Assembly: GCF_022174665.1 (NCBI RefSeq)
Contig: NZ_CP076562.1
Location: forward strand, 1,240,001 to 1,304,000
Reading direction: 5' to 3'
Source: Eubacterium sp. MSJ-33
GTDB taxonomy: Bacteria > Bacillota > Clostridia > Lachnospirales > Lachnospiraceae
Length of the DNA: 64,000 nt
The notes below the pieces were generated by a model. The model did not search any database. It was given only the letters and a program-made list of their open reading frames with translations, and was not told where the DNA came from. Positions 45,177 to 54,316 of this stretch are shown here, one piece after another (positions within the stretch are counted from its first letter, which is position 1; every line of letters begins with the position of its first letter). The position numbers and the translations under genes are program-made.

Positions 45177-46190
45177 CTAATATCCATCTCTTCTATCCCG
45201 AATAACCTTAAGCACCGGTGCTACAACAGGTTTTAATTTCATTTTTATTTTTGTTTTTAATGACAGTTTGGATGGTTTTGCATACTTGAAAATAAGGTCA
45301 GAAAATTTTAACTGATTCAAATCATGATAAAACCCATCTCTCTGGGATGGTCGAACCGGTGATTTATAATCACTCGGATTTCCATTCACGCCGGCTTCAT
45401 ATGTCACTTCTCGTATTTTCATATCATTACATACATTTTCAAATAGCTTCTCTCCCTTTTTTGTACGTATCAAAACCAGAGAAGTTCCTTTGTTGTCATT
45501 CATTCTAGACGCCACATTATCTATCCCCCAGAAATCAGCTATTGTAATATCAGATAATTTTGTTTCTCTTGCTACGCATCTATAACACGACGGACGCAAT
45601 GCATAATTTCTAAGAAACACCAACATATATGGGTCTGTTTCCTTCGAAACGAATTCCGATATGGATTTTCCTGTAAATGGATCCCTGTATGACATTTTCA
45701 TCCCATACTCAGCCCATCCTTTATCCTTGCAACGAAAATTCACATATGTCAGTTTCGCATTATGTTTTTCTTCCTGATAATATACATACTTTTTCCAAAG
45801 CTTTGGCGATGGTGCTCCATGGCAGATTACATCTGCACAAATTAGATTCTCATAGTCAGCACCTAAATATTTTTTTAATCCATTTACCTGGCACGGAGTG
45901 CCTGTAAATAAAACAATCCTTCCTTCTGTCAAATCCCTCTTGACTTTCTTATATGTATCACCAATTCCTGCCTGTACATACTTTGAACCTCTAAGATTAT
46001 CCAATTCATCCAAAGATGACGCTGAATAAAAACTAGCGCTATAGCAATCTGTATTCATTGCAACCCCATACACAATGCCTTTTAAGGAGAAAATATAAGC
46101 CGCAAGGATCGAGAACACTCCTCCTGAGGAACTATTTATTCTTACCGCTTCATTCTTGATACAGCATGCATATGTCTTTAATGGTTTCAT
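45177..46190 (-). CDS. FrhB-domain reductase (coenzyme F420 hydrogenase beta-like), polysaccharide locus
   Basis: 337 aa. Typical FrhB N- and C-terminal domains: INSSSGGVFSILAAYIF, LRGSKYVQAGIGDTYKKV, IVLFTGTPCQVNGLKKYLG, ADVICHGAPSPKLW, YRCVARETKLSDITIADFWGID. F420 itself is not expected in Clostridia, so the domain presumably uses flavin and Fe-S. Such proteins accompany pyruvyltransferases in many surface-polysaccharide loci; their reaction is unresolved. Unlike the copy at 53132 it has no N-terminal ferredoxin domain; a ferredoxin-like gene follows. The ATG at 46190 has GGGAGG upstream and is preferred over 46229. Confidence 0.85.
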   Translation of the reverse strand: MKPLKTYACCIKNEAVRINSSSGGVFSILAAYIFSLKGIVYGVAMNTDCYSASFYSASSLDELDNLRGSKYVQAGIGDTYKKVKRDLTEGRIVLFTGTPCQVNGLKKYLGADYENLICADVICHGAPSPKLWKKYVYYQEEKHNAKLTYVNFRCKDKGWAEYGMKMSYRDPFTGKSISEFVSKETDPYMLVFLRNYALRPSCYRCVARETKLSDITIADFWGIDNVASRMNDNKGTSLVLIRTKKGEKLFENVCNDMKIREVTYEAGVNGNPSDYKSPVRPSQRDGFYHDLNQLKFSDLIFKYAKPSKLSLKTKIKMKLKPVVAPVLKVIRDRRDGY

Positions 46191-46265
46191 CTGTATTCCT
46201 CCCGCACCTATCGCAACAACAGACATCAATAATTTATCTTTAGCAAATGGCTAGCATTGCATATT

Positions 46266-47819
46266 CTACCTACTACCTTCAATTTTTCGTTTCCCGCGCA
46301 GTTTCCTGATTATATTTCTGATAATCCCCTTCTCATAATCATTCATTCCATATCGATACAGGAACAGACAATATACAATTGTGTAAAGCATAATCAATCC
46401 TAAATAAGGAAGAATACCTAGTCTTTTAACGGTTCTATTCAATATACTACCAAGTAATAAAGGAATACATATTGACAACAAAAGCTTCCCTATGTTCTTC
46501 CAAAATCTGCATATGTCCAATCCGATTCCTTTGGCATAATATAGATTCATCACCAATCCGTTCATAACTAATAAACTAATTGCAGTTCCGGTTGCTGCAC
46601 CAATCGTCCCCCAACGTTTTGCCAAAAAAATACTTATGACAACATTCACAAATGCCATAAAAAAATATATAATCGACCGAAAATAATGTTTATTTACCGC
46701 TCGCTGAATTTCAATTCCAATATTCTGAATCAATGGAACCACACCCGGAATAATAAGAAGCAATGCAACATAGTAAGAATCCACATATTCTTTACCCGCA
46801 TATATATTCTGCACAAAATATTTTCCAAAGAAAACAAATCCGCTTGTGATTAGCGCAAGAATCATAAATTGAATCCGTCCAACTTTTATAAATAATTCAT
46901 CAAAATTCTTTTCCCGATTTTCCGAATATACTGCTATTTTATTAATTCTCGGAGAAAAAACAGAGGATATCGCTGTTGAAAACGAGATAGTCATTGTGTT
47001 GATTTGAGCACCCACTCCATACTCCGCTACAGCCTTTGTTCCAATCACATTTCCTAAAATTAATTTATCTACTGTCCAATTGATTTGATCAATAATCATA
47101 TTTAAAAACAGGAAAAAACTAAATATTCCCATCTCCTTTAGTATCTTCCAATCATAGTTTCTAAACCGGATAGGTGTTTTTAATCTGAAAATACAATAAT
47201 ATATATTCACGATTAGTTGTAAAAATGTAATACATGTTGTAACCAAAACTACCGCCACCGATCCTTTTCCTTCTATAAGCAAAGGAAGTACAATCAACGG
47301 ATTCAGAATAGTTCCGATAATTGTCACAAGCTTCTGAAACAAAAATTGTTCTTCCGCTGTAATCATAGAATTGAAAACGGATGAAGGAAATGTCAGTGCG
47401 ATATTGATAACAAGAATTACCATCAATACTCTGGCGGTGCTAAGCTCCTGCTCCGTAAGATTTGTTCCAAGGATGGTGTTGCAATGCAACGATAAAACGC
47501 CTCCGCACAGCAACGCAACAACACCCATGACTAAAAACAGGCTCAGAAACATTCCGTTAAAGCTTGCAATCTCATTTCTGTCACCAGATTTTCTCTTAAT
47601 TGTACTGAATCTGAGATAAGCCCCTGTAAAACCCATGCTGAAAAGGCTTAAATAACTCACAACACTTCCGACAAGATTGTATAATCCATATTCGCTTTTT
47701 CCAAGCAGCCGAATCATAATTGGCGTATATGCCAACTGCACAATCATGTTCAATCCAATCTGTAAATACGAAAGAAATACACCTATTTTCAGTTGATTTG
47801 TACTGTTTTTTTTCAACAT
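46266..47819 (-). CDS. wzx: Wzx-type polysaccharide flippase
   Basis: 517 aa with about 14 membrane segments in the MATE/MVF fold. The start SYLQIGLNMIVQLAYTPIMIRLLGKSEYGLYNLVGSV is typical of oligosaccharide-lipid flippases. It moves undecaprenyl-linked repeat units across the membrane for polymerisation by Wzy, encoded three genes upstream in the same transcript. It lies between the second pyruvyltransferase and an FrhB-type gene. Confidence 0.92.
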   Translation of the reverse strand: MLKKNSTNQLKIGVFLSYLQIGLNMIVQLAYTPIMIRLLGKSEYGLYNLVGSVVSYLSLFSMGFTGAYLRFSTIKRKSGDRNEIASFNGMFLSLFLVMGVVALLCGGVLSLHCNTILGTNLTEQELSTARVLMVILVINIALTFPSSVFNSMITAEEQFLFQKLVTIIGTILNPLIVLPLLIEGKGSVAVVLVTTCITFLQLIVNIYYCIFRLKTPIRFRNYDWKILKEMGIFSFFLFLNMIIDQINWTVDKLILGNVIGTKAVAEYGVGAQINTMTISFSTAISSVFSPRINKIAVYSENREKNFDELFIKVGRIQFMILALITSGFVFFGKYFVQNIYAGKEYVDSYYVALLLIIPGVVPLIQNIGIEIQRAVNKHYFRSIIYFFMAFVNVVISIFLAKRWGTIGAATGTAISLLVMNGLVMNLYYAKGIGLDICRFWKNIGKLLLSICIPLLLGSILNRTVKRLGILPYLGLIMLYTIVYCLFLYRYGMNDYEKGIIRNIIRKLRGKRKIEGSR

Positions 47820-47833
47820 ATTACAATCCTCAT

Positions 47834-48967
47834 TTACAAATTTGATTCTAATACATGTACCGATCGATTGCGCATATCCTCCAACCGCCGGCTGATTACT
47901 TCATAATTTATTTGTCCATCCTTGCACCTATTTCCTTCACAGAGTCTATCCTGCAGACCAAAGCTATCCAAAAGAGAATATATACGGCTGTTCATATTGC
48001 TTTTTTTTCTGTCTCTAAGCACATGATAAAACTCTTTCTCATAAATGATAGAAAACACGGTTCCATGAAAAGAATCCGTAAGAACGTACTCTGCGTGATG
48101 TATCAGCCATAACCATTCTCTCGGTCCAACATGATACAGGATATTCTCTCCCTTTGTTGTATCATCATATTTATTTCTTTCACCCACCCATATCGGATAT
48201 ACAATTTTACACTGTTTTTCTGCTGCAAACTTTTGTGCCAGAACTCTTTTAGTTGTAGATTCTTTCAAATAATAACAAACGATATATTTTTCATTCTCTA
48301 TCATGTCCTTCGGGCGCTGTTCCTGTTGTTCCCATGTTTCTCTCAGAAACAGCATCGTTGGATCCAAAACTAAATCAGCAGAAATGCCACAGGTTTTACC
48401 AAGATAATCTACCGCCTTCTGTTCCCGCACGGATACCCAATCAAACGCCCGTACTCCTTCCTGCAGCTGTCTTTGTTCATATTCAGAAAAATCAAAACGC
48501 GCCATACTCGCGGCATAAGCGAGCTTCTTTTTCGATGTGAACTTCAATAAATATATATCCCGCAACCATTTGGGATTCCATACCTGATCACTTCCTACAA
48601 TAAAGACATCTATTTCATCATCCAACTTCGAAAGATATTCTTCATCAATCATATCTGTATGTGGTATCTCATCTCTAAATTCAGCACACAATTCGCGAGT
48701 AAACTTCAAATCACTTTCTGATATTTCAGATTTACGTACCAAGTTGTCTATTCTGCTTTTCAAAGATTCGATTGCATACTTACACCCATGTTCCTTTATT
48801 TTTGTAAGTGTCGATCGATGCAAATATATGTTACTCCGCTTTCCCGGCATAATCTGTTTTGCATCATAATTCATAGATCTAAGCAGATGTGTCAAAGCGA
48901 ACGCCTGTAATAATCCACCATAGTTACACGAATCCTTATATAATGTTATGATACCAATCTTTTTCAT
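47834..48967 (-). CDS. Polysaccharide pyruvyltransferase family protein (copy B)
   Basis: 377 aa, GT-B-like fold of the CsaB/PssM family. Landmarks: MKKIGIITLYKDSCNYGGLLQAFAL, VFIVGSDQVWNPKWLRD, KLAYAASMARFDF, and YVLTDSFHGTVFSIIY, the conserved DSFHGT motif. It is expected to attach a pyruvate ketal from PEP, or another group in divergent members, to a glycan. The ATG at 48967 has GAGG upstream. It and the copy at 54317 share motifs but are clearly different, suggesting two acceptor positions. It precedes wzx and a paired FrhB-type gene. Confidence 0.88.
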   Translation of the reverse strand: MKKIGIITLYKDSCNYGGLLQAFALTHLLRSMNYDAKQIMPGKRSNIYLHRSTLTKIKEHGCKYAIESLKSRIDNLVRKSEISESDLKFTRELCAEFRDEIPHTDMIDEEYLSKLDDEIDVFIVGSDQVWNPKWLRDIYLLKFTSKKKLAYAASMARFDFSEYEQRQLQEGVRAFDWVSVREQKAVDYLGKTCGISADLVLDPTMLFLRETWEQQEQRPKDMIENEKYIVCYYLKESTTKRVLAQKFAAEKQCKIVYPIWVGERNKYDDTTKGENILYHVGPREWLWLIHHAEYVLTDSFHGTVFSIIYEKEFYHVLRDRKKSNMNSRIYSLLDSFGLQDRLCEGNRCKDGQINYEVISRRLEDMRNRSVHVLESNL

Positions 48968-48980
48968 AGCCGCCCTCACA

Positions 48981-50294
48981 TCATATTTTATCTTCAATTT
49001 GCGTTTTAAAATTATTCATAAAGATAATGCCCATGATAATGTAAATATAATTCCGAATATAATTCAATGTCCCAGATACAAGAAAAACTCCTGCAAGTAT
49101 TATCAAAATTCCATATGCCAAAATGTTCTTCCTGCCATGTGTAACCAATTTTTCAAATAAAATTCCAAGGCAGACTGTCCCTATGATTCCAATCCCCATC
49201 AATACATCCAAATAAAAATTATGTGCCATATAACTAAATGCATATCCTTTTTCCGTTCCCAGTATAGGATAATAGGTAATTCCCTCACCCATAAGTAACG
49301 CCTTGATATGTGTTAGAAGATAGTTAATACATTCAATCCAAATAAAAGATCTTCCATTATCTCCACCACTTCCGGATGAGAATCTACCGAATAGCTTATC
49401 CAACAATAGCAAAACCAAATCCTTTTGCATTATATATATGACAAAAATCACCACGGCTCCTATGACTATCAGTTTTATCCCCTTCACTTTCGAGTATCGG
49501 ACCATCCAGGCAAGAAACAGTACTGCCATCAGCAAAACACCTATCATAAAGACTCTAGATACAGTCAATAGGCCAAACAGGATATGCACTGAAAATATCA
49601 TACAACTCAGTATTTTTTTTATTATGGTATCTAACTTTCCATATAGAAAATACACCATAATCACATACATCGTTATCGAGTTAAATACGGGGATTTCCAT
49701 AGAACCAGGCAATAATGAAATTGTTGACTCCTGGCCAAACCGATACCACGATATGTCATTATTGTAAGCAGACAACCCGCCTCCAATTATCAAAACCGCT
49801 GTACACGCGATTGTTGCAGAAACAATAAATACAAAAGCCATTCGATTAATACTCCAATTAATCAGTTCGTCTTTCTCCGTTATTACTAATAATCCAAGAT
49901 ACAGGATTGGTGCTATCGTATTTATAAACGAAAACAACTCCACATGAGAAAAATCATTAATTATTTCTAATAACAGAAGTATTGTTATTGAGATACTTAC
50001 AACGATATCCAAATGCATTTTTCTTTTTTTTATCAATACAAGCATCGGGATTATACACATAATTCCCCGCAATGAAGTTCCTCCTATCGCCCAACAATAC
50101 TGAAACGGAATCATTGCGACCAGGATATCAAAATTCTCTTCCGGTGTTCCGGTCAGCAGCAACAACATCGATATCACAACTGCAAGAATTCCAAATGCAT
50201 TATTTCCATTGCTAGCGCCATAGGACGCAAATAATATGCATACAACAATCAGTAATCCCATTCTAATTTTTGATTTGTGTATTTCCAGCTTCAT
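48981..50294 (-). CDS. wzy: Wzy-type O-antigen/polysaccharide polymerase
   Basis: 437 aa, very hydrophobic, with about 11-12 membrane helices and a larger external loop containing FGRFSSGSGGDNGRSFIWIECINYLL and MLGEGI-like LLMGEGITYYPILGTEKGYAFSYMAHNFYLDVL, matching the Wzy_C region with its conserved HNxxLD-like motif. It polymerises flipped repeat units. I choose the ATG at 50294 (AAGGG upstream) so the gene overlaps the end of the GT2 gene by about 30 nt. An upstream in-frame start at 50393 is less likely. Confidence 0.85.
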   Translation of the reverse strand: MKLEIHKSKIRMGLLIVVCILFASYGASNGNNAFGILAVVISMLLLLTGTPEENFDILVAMIPFQYCWAIGGTSLRGIMCIIPMLVLIKKRKMHLDIVVSISITILLLLEIINDFSHVELFSFINTIAPILYLGLLVITEKDELINWSINRMAFVFIVSATIACTAVLIIGGGLSAYNNDISWYRFGQESTISLLPGSMEIPVFNSITMYVIMVYFLYGKLDTIIKKILSCMIFSVHILFGLLTVSRVFMIGVLLMAVLFLAWMVRYSKVKGIKLIVIGAVVIFVIYIMQKDLVLLLLDKLFGRFSSGSGGDNGRSFIWIECINYLLTHIKALLMGEGITYYPILGTEKGYAFSYMAHNFYLDVLMGIGIIGTVCLGILFEKLVTHGRKNILAYGILIILAGVFLVSGTLNYIRNYIYIIMGIIFMNNFKTQIEDKI

Positions 50295-51198
50295 GCTCTG
50301 ATAACCCTTTTTTCTTCCTTCTATATAGATAATAGCCTGCCGGTTTTGTACAGAATAAAAGAACTCTCTCGCAAGCTGTAAAACTCCTAACATTTCTATG
50401 CTGGCTTATATATTTATAGCTATTATAGCGAATTGCAGCCTTTATGCGACTCAACATGTCAGTTGCAAACTCCATATTCTGTGCTTCATGATACATACGT
50501 CCAACTGGATTCCTATATGATATCACTTGCATGTTATTCGTATATCCATCATCTAAATAATGACAAATCGTTAATATGCAATCTGTCACGATATATTCGT
50601 ACGATCTGTCAATTTGATCGTATATATATGCTTCTGTCAAAAATTTCTCACCATCTATAATAGGGAATTTGTATCTTCGAAGCACATCTGTCCGAAAACA
50701 CAATGTTGTATCCCCTGTAAATGTTTTTCCAAAAAAGCTACTCATCCTGCATATCTTATGTTCTGGAAAACTTCCAATCCCTAACTGCCGATTCTCGTCA
50801 TACCCTCTTTTTGCAATAATACCTGCGATATTATCCGACCCATATTCTCTCCATTGATCTACCAAATGCTCAACAGCGTCTGGCACGAGATAGTCATCTG
50901 AATCAACACATACAAACAATTCCGTATCCGCCATATCAACTCCATAATTGTGCGCCATCATCTTTCCGGAATTTTTTTGATAGAAATATCGAACGTCCAA
51001 TATACCTTCCTGAATCCAATCTTCAATCAATTTTTTTGTATTATCTGTTGACCCATCATCGACAATCACCCAACAAAAATCAGGATTCGTCTGTCTTTTT
51101 AGGCTTTCATAGAGATTTCCAAGTATATATGCACGATTATATGTAGGTGTAAACACCGTCAAACTTTTTTCCATTTTCGTTTCTGTGTTTCCTCTCAT
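50263..51198 (-). CDS. Family 2 glycosyltransferase (polysaccharide assembly)
   Basis: 311 aa, soluble GT-A fold. Motifs: LTVFTPTYNRAYILGNLYESL, WVIVDDGSTDNTKKLI, ELFVCVDSDDYLV (DXD-type metal site) and a C-terminal lectin-free helical tail. It adds one sugar to the lipid-linked repeat; donor and linkage unknown. The start overlaps the stop of the GT32-type gene by 4 nt. Confidence 0.9.
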   Translation of the reverse strand: MRGNTETKMEKSLTVFTPTYNRAYILGNLYESLKRQTNPDFCWVIVDDGSTDNTKKLIEDWIQEGILDVRYFYQKNSGKMMAHNYGVDMADTELFVCVDSDDYLVPDAVEHLVDQWREYGSDNIAGIIAKRGYDENRQLGIGSFPEHKICRMSSFFGKTFTGDTTLCFRTDVLRRYKFPIIDGEKFLTEAYIYDQIDRSYEYIVTDCILTICHYLDDGYTNNMQVISYRNPVGRMYHEAQNMEFATDMLSRIKAAIRYNSYKYISQHRNVRSFTACERVLLFCTKPAGYYLYRRKKKGLSEHEAGNTQIKN

Positions 51199-52019
51199 TT
51201 TTTCTTTATGAGTCTATTGAACGTTTGCACGATTTTTGTATTTACTTTGTTACGTTTTGTCGTCCAACTCGCCGTGTAATGATGTATTGAATATGTCCTA
51301 TCTGTGCAGTGAATCTCCCCTGTTCTACTATCATAGGGATTAAAATATTCCTTTGGATATATCTTAATTCCTTCTATCTCTTGTATACCTTTATCATTCT
51401 TCAGTCCATGTTTCACGAGTAAATTCGTCATGTATTCAACAACCGTTGTAGTATCTATACTTCCACTTGCATCACAGAAATGTCGCATTTCATATAGTTC
51501 CAAAAACTCCCGATAAATAGAATGTCCTCCATGTGCAGCAATTCCCAATCCAGGATTTACAGCAATTTTTGTATTATCATTTCCACCATCAATCTCACAC
51601 CCCATAAATGACCCATATTTCAAAATATCATTAAAGGATTTGATCACCTCTACATCTGTATCAAAATAGACGCCTCCATATTGATATAGAATATCAAATC
51701 TTGCAAAATCACTGACAAATGCCCACTTTTTATTTTCATATGCCTCTTTTATGTAATCACAGCTATTCACATCATAATTTGACTCATTCCATTCTATAAT
51801 TTCATAGTCTGGGAAATATCTTTTCCAACTTTCGATACATTTTAATTCTGTTTTGCCTAACGGATTCCCCCCAAACCAACAATAATGGATTTTCTTTGGT
51901 ATTTCTAATTCATATGTGTCTTTTCTTCCCATTTTTTCATACACGATGATCAGATTTCCGACTGTCACTCGCATCCTTTCTTTTTTTTCATAATCATTTG
52001 CCATATATGCGTTTTGCAA
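51195..52019 (-). CDS. GT32-type glycosyltransferase with DXD motif
   Basis: 274 aa. The core begins IPKKIHYCWFGGNPLGKTELKCIESWKRYFPDYEIIEWNESNYD, with WAFVSDFARFDILYQYGGVYFDTDVEV, the DXD catalytic region of OCH1/capsular-type transferases. The catalytic domain starts about 40 residues in. The TTG at 52019 (GAAGGA ten bases upstream) is used, but ATGs at 52004, 51974 and 51932 are possible, so the N-terminus is uncertain. Confidence 0.85.
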   Translation of the reverse strand: MQNAYMANDYEKKERMRVTVGNLIIVYEKMGRKDTYELEIPKKIHYCWFGGNPLGKTELKCIESWKRYFPDYEIIEWNESNYDVNSCDYIKEAYENKKWAFVSDFARFDILYQYGGVYFDTDVEVIKSFNDILKYGSFMGCEIDGGNDNTKIAVNPGLGIAAHGGHSIYREFLELYEMRHFCDASGSIDTTTVVEYMTNLLVKHGLKNDKGIQEIEGIKIYPKEYFNPYDSRTGEIHCTDRTYSIHHYTASWTTKRNKVNTKIVQTFNRLIKKK

Positions 52020-52022
52020 TCT

Positions 52023-53054
52023 CTATTTTTCCTTCAATATATTAGAATACAAATCTAATGTTTTCCTTGTTACATAACTCCATTCAAATTTCTTAACTGC
52101 TTCGAATGCATTAACTGACATCCTACCTATTTCGTTTCTGTTTTTTATAGCATTTTTTATCATTTCCGAGATATCATATAGGTCTGTATCACAATGAAAT
52201 CCGCACTTAAATTCATCAATAATATCAGAAAAGCCCACCGGATTGGTTGTTACCAACGGAATGCCATATGACAGAGCTTCTAAAACCCCCAGTGGCAATC
52301 CCTCAGATCTAGATGTTTGAATAAAATAATCAGCATCTAATAATTCCTTTTTCTTCGCCTCTCCAAATCTTCCATTCTCATCGATAGTAACAATTTCCTG
52401 TAGGTTTTCTTGCTCTATTACACTATACAAATCTTCAAGTGACTCACCAACATTGTTTGTTCCTATAATTTTTACTTTGGCATTCGACTGAATCATAATA
52501 TTCTTTATTTTAGATACTGCTTGTACCAACAAATCCAATCCTTTATAGAAAACAGTAATTCGACCAATATACGTAAATATAATTTCGTCCCGTTGATGTT
52601 CTTTATACATAACCCGATTTGGGATTTCCATTCCGCTTGCACATATTATTTTGTTTTTGTTTCCTACATCAATAGAATTATTCTTTTCGTTTTCACTCAG
52701 AAATTGAATTGCCTCTGCACGCTTATAAAATTGCCGAAACACAAATCTGTTTGCTATCCTTTTTTTATGCTCTGAATTTTTTTGTGCAATTTTCGTCAAT
52801 CCACCATGAGGTACAAAAATATATTTATATCTTTTGAAAATATATCTATAAAAAAACAACAACGTATTCAGTTCATACACACCATGTATAATTACTAAAT
52901 CATATTTTTTATTTTTGTTGAATCTTTGATGTGTGTACAAGTTTAACAATTCAACATCCGCATATATTGACTGATGCCGAACATATTCCGGTACAATCTC
53001 AGATATTCCATTCGATCTAGTTCCTTTAATATTGCATACATGCAAAATTTTCAT
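52023..53054 (-). CDS. Family 4 glycosyltransferase
   Basis: 343 aa, GT-B fold. N-terminal MKILHVCNIKGTRSNGISEIVPEYV acceptor region, KYIFVPHGGLTKIAQKN, IIFTYIGRITVFYKGLDLLVQAV donor-domain start, and the E-x7-E-like TSRSEGLPLGVLEALSYGIPLVTTNPVGFSDII. Retaining transferase in repeat-unit assembly. The base composition here is visibly more AT-rich than the housekeeping genes, as often in capsule loci. Confidence 0.92.
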   Translation of the reverse strand: MKILHVCNIKGTRSNGISEIVPEYVRHQSIYADVELLNLYTHQRFNKNKKYDLVIIHGVYELNTLLFFYRYIFKRYKYIFVPHGGLTKIAQKNSEHKKRIANRFVFRQFYKRAEAIQFLSENEKNNSIDVGNKNKIICASGMEIPNRVMYKEHQRDEIIFTYIGRITVFYKGLDLLVQAVSKIKNIMIQSNAKVKIIGTNNVGESLEDLYSVIEQENLQEIVTIDENGRFGEAKKKELLDADYFIQTSRSEGLPLGVLEALSYGIPLVTTNPVGFSDIIDEFKCGFHCDTDLYDISEMIKNAIKNRNEIGRMSVNAFEAVKKFEWSYVTRKTLDLYSNILKEK

Positions 53055-53131
53055 TTCAATTCACCTACAAAAAAACATTCCGTACTTCATTCACTTCCTA
53101 CGCCGAAGCAAGCGCTACATTTTGTATATGT

Positions 53132-54304
53132 TTATCTCTTATTTAATAATATTCTTATACGATGCTGTATACTAGCCGGTAGCTTACTCCATATATGTCC
53201 AGCCAAACTATAATCATGTGCTCTCCAGTATCCATCAACATCTCTCCAATTCAGCCTCTCTTTCCACAGTTTAAGTATTTCATTTCTTTTATCAGAATGT
53301 GAAGATGGACATTTTAAAGGCTCATTTCCCTCCCTAATGTCCTCATAACTAACATATTCATACACAATGTCCGCTTTCTCTAAAATTTTTTTCCCTTTTT
53401 CAGAATTAACAAGCAAACATGATATCCCTCTCTCGATATCAAATACCTGCTTTAATTCCGGTCTTTTTCTTATAATCCCCCAAAAATCTCCCACAGTAAT
53501 ATCTGCACCTCTGCTTCCGCATGCATAGGGACAGCTATAACAACTCTCTCTATATATTTCTCCGTCAAGATAGTATGTCATATAGGAAGACATTCTGTGA
53601 TTAACTTTTTTTTCTTTCTTACCGACATATATAATTTTATTATTATATGTCCAACCTTGTGACTTATCTCGAAAAACAAATCGTTCAATATTATCTTTGT
53701 CATACATTTCCAAATACGAAACAAACATTTGGTTATTTGAAACCCCATGACAAATAACCTCTATTGTATACAAATTTATATGATCTCCAGTGTATTTTTT
53801 TATTGCTGCAACTTGGCAAGGTGTGCCAGAAAAGAGTATTTTTTTCCCTAATTGTAATGCATCTAAAATTTCTTTATATATATTATCCATAGAACATTGA
53901 ACATATTTGGAACCATACATATCTTTTATATTTTCATTATTAAAAACCAATTTCTGTTTTGCTAAAAAAGAATCATCTAAAACGCAACCCGAAATACCCC
54001 ATTTACCACTATCAATTAAACTTTCTGCTATTGATGCAAATACACCTCCTGATGATGATAATTTCAGTTTATCTTTATCTTTTCTTGCCGCAGCATAGCA
54101 CAAAATCGGATTTTTTAACTCAATCGGGTTTGTTATAATACAGTTATCACAGCATTTACCACACTCAATACATTTACCTTTATTGACAGAAGGATAACTA
54201 AACCCTAAATTATCTTCTTCCATTGTTATTGCTGCAACAGGACATATTTTTTCACATAATCCACAACCACAGCAATCTTTTTTTTCATTTTGAGAAACAT
54301 TCAT
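53132..54304 (-). CDS. Ferredoxin-FrhB fusion reductase, polysaccharide locus
   Basis: 390 aa. An N-terminal 2[4Fe-4S] ferredoxin domain (about 1-60: CCGCGLCEKICPVAAI, CIECGKCCDNCIITNP) is followed by the FrhB N and C domains (KLSSSGGVFASIAESL, MYGSKYVQCSMDNIYKEIL, ILFSGTPCQVAAIKKYTG, EVICHGVSNNQMF, CYSCPYACGSRGADITVGDFWGI). This is the complete form of a protein type found beside pyruvyltransferases in surface-polysaccharide clusters. It probably carries out a flavin and Fe-S reduction on a sugar or pyruvyl intermediate, but no substrate is known to me. It follows a pyruvyltransferase by 12 nt. Confidence 0.87.
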   Translation of the reverse strand: MNVSQNEKKDCCGCGLCEKICPVAAITMEEDNLGFSYPSVNKGKCIECGKCCDNCIITNPIELKNPILCYAAARKDKDKLKLSSSGGVFASIAESLIDSGKWGISGCVLDDSFLAKQKLVFNNENIKDMYGSKYVQCSMDNIYKEILDALQLGKKILFSGTPCQVAAIKKYTGDHINLYTIEVICHGVSNNQMFVSYLEMYDKDNIERFVFRDKSQGWTYNNKIIYVGKKEKKVNHRMSSYMTYYLDGEIYRESCYSCPYACGSRGADITVGDFWGIIRKRPELKQVFDIERGISCLLVNSEKGKKILEKADIVYEYVSYEDIREGNEPLKCPSSHSDKRNEILKLWKERLNWRDVDGYWRAHDYSLAGHIWSKLPASIQHRIRILLNKR

Positions 54305-54316
54305 TTTTTATACCTA

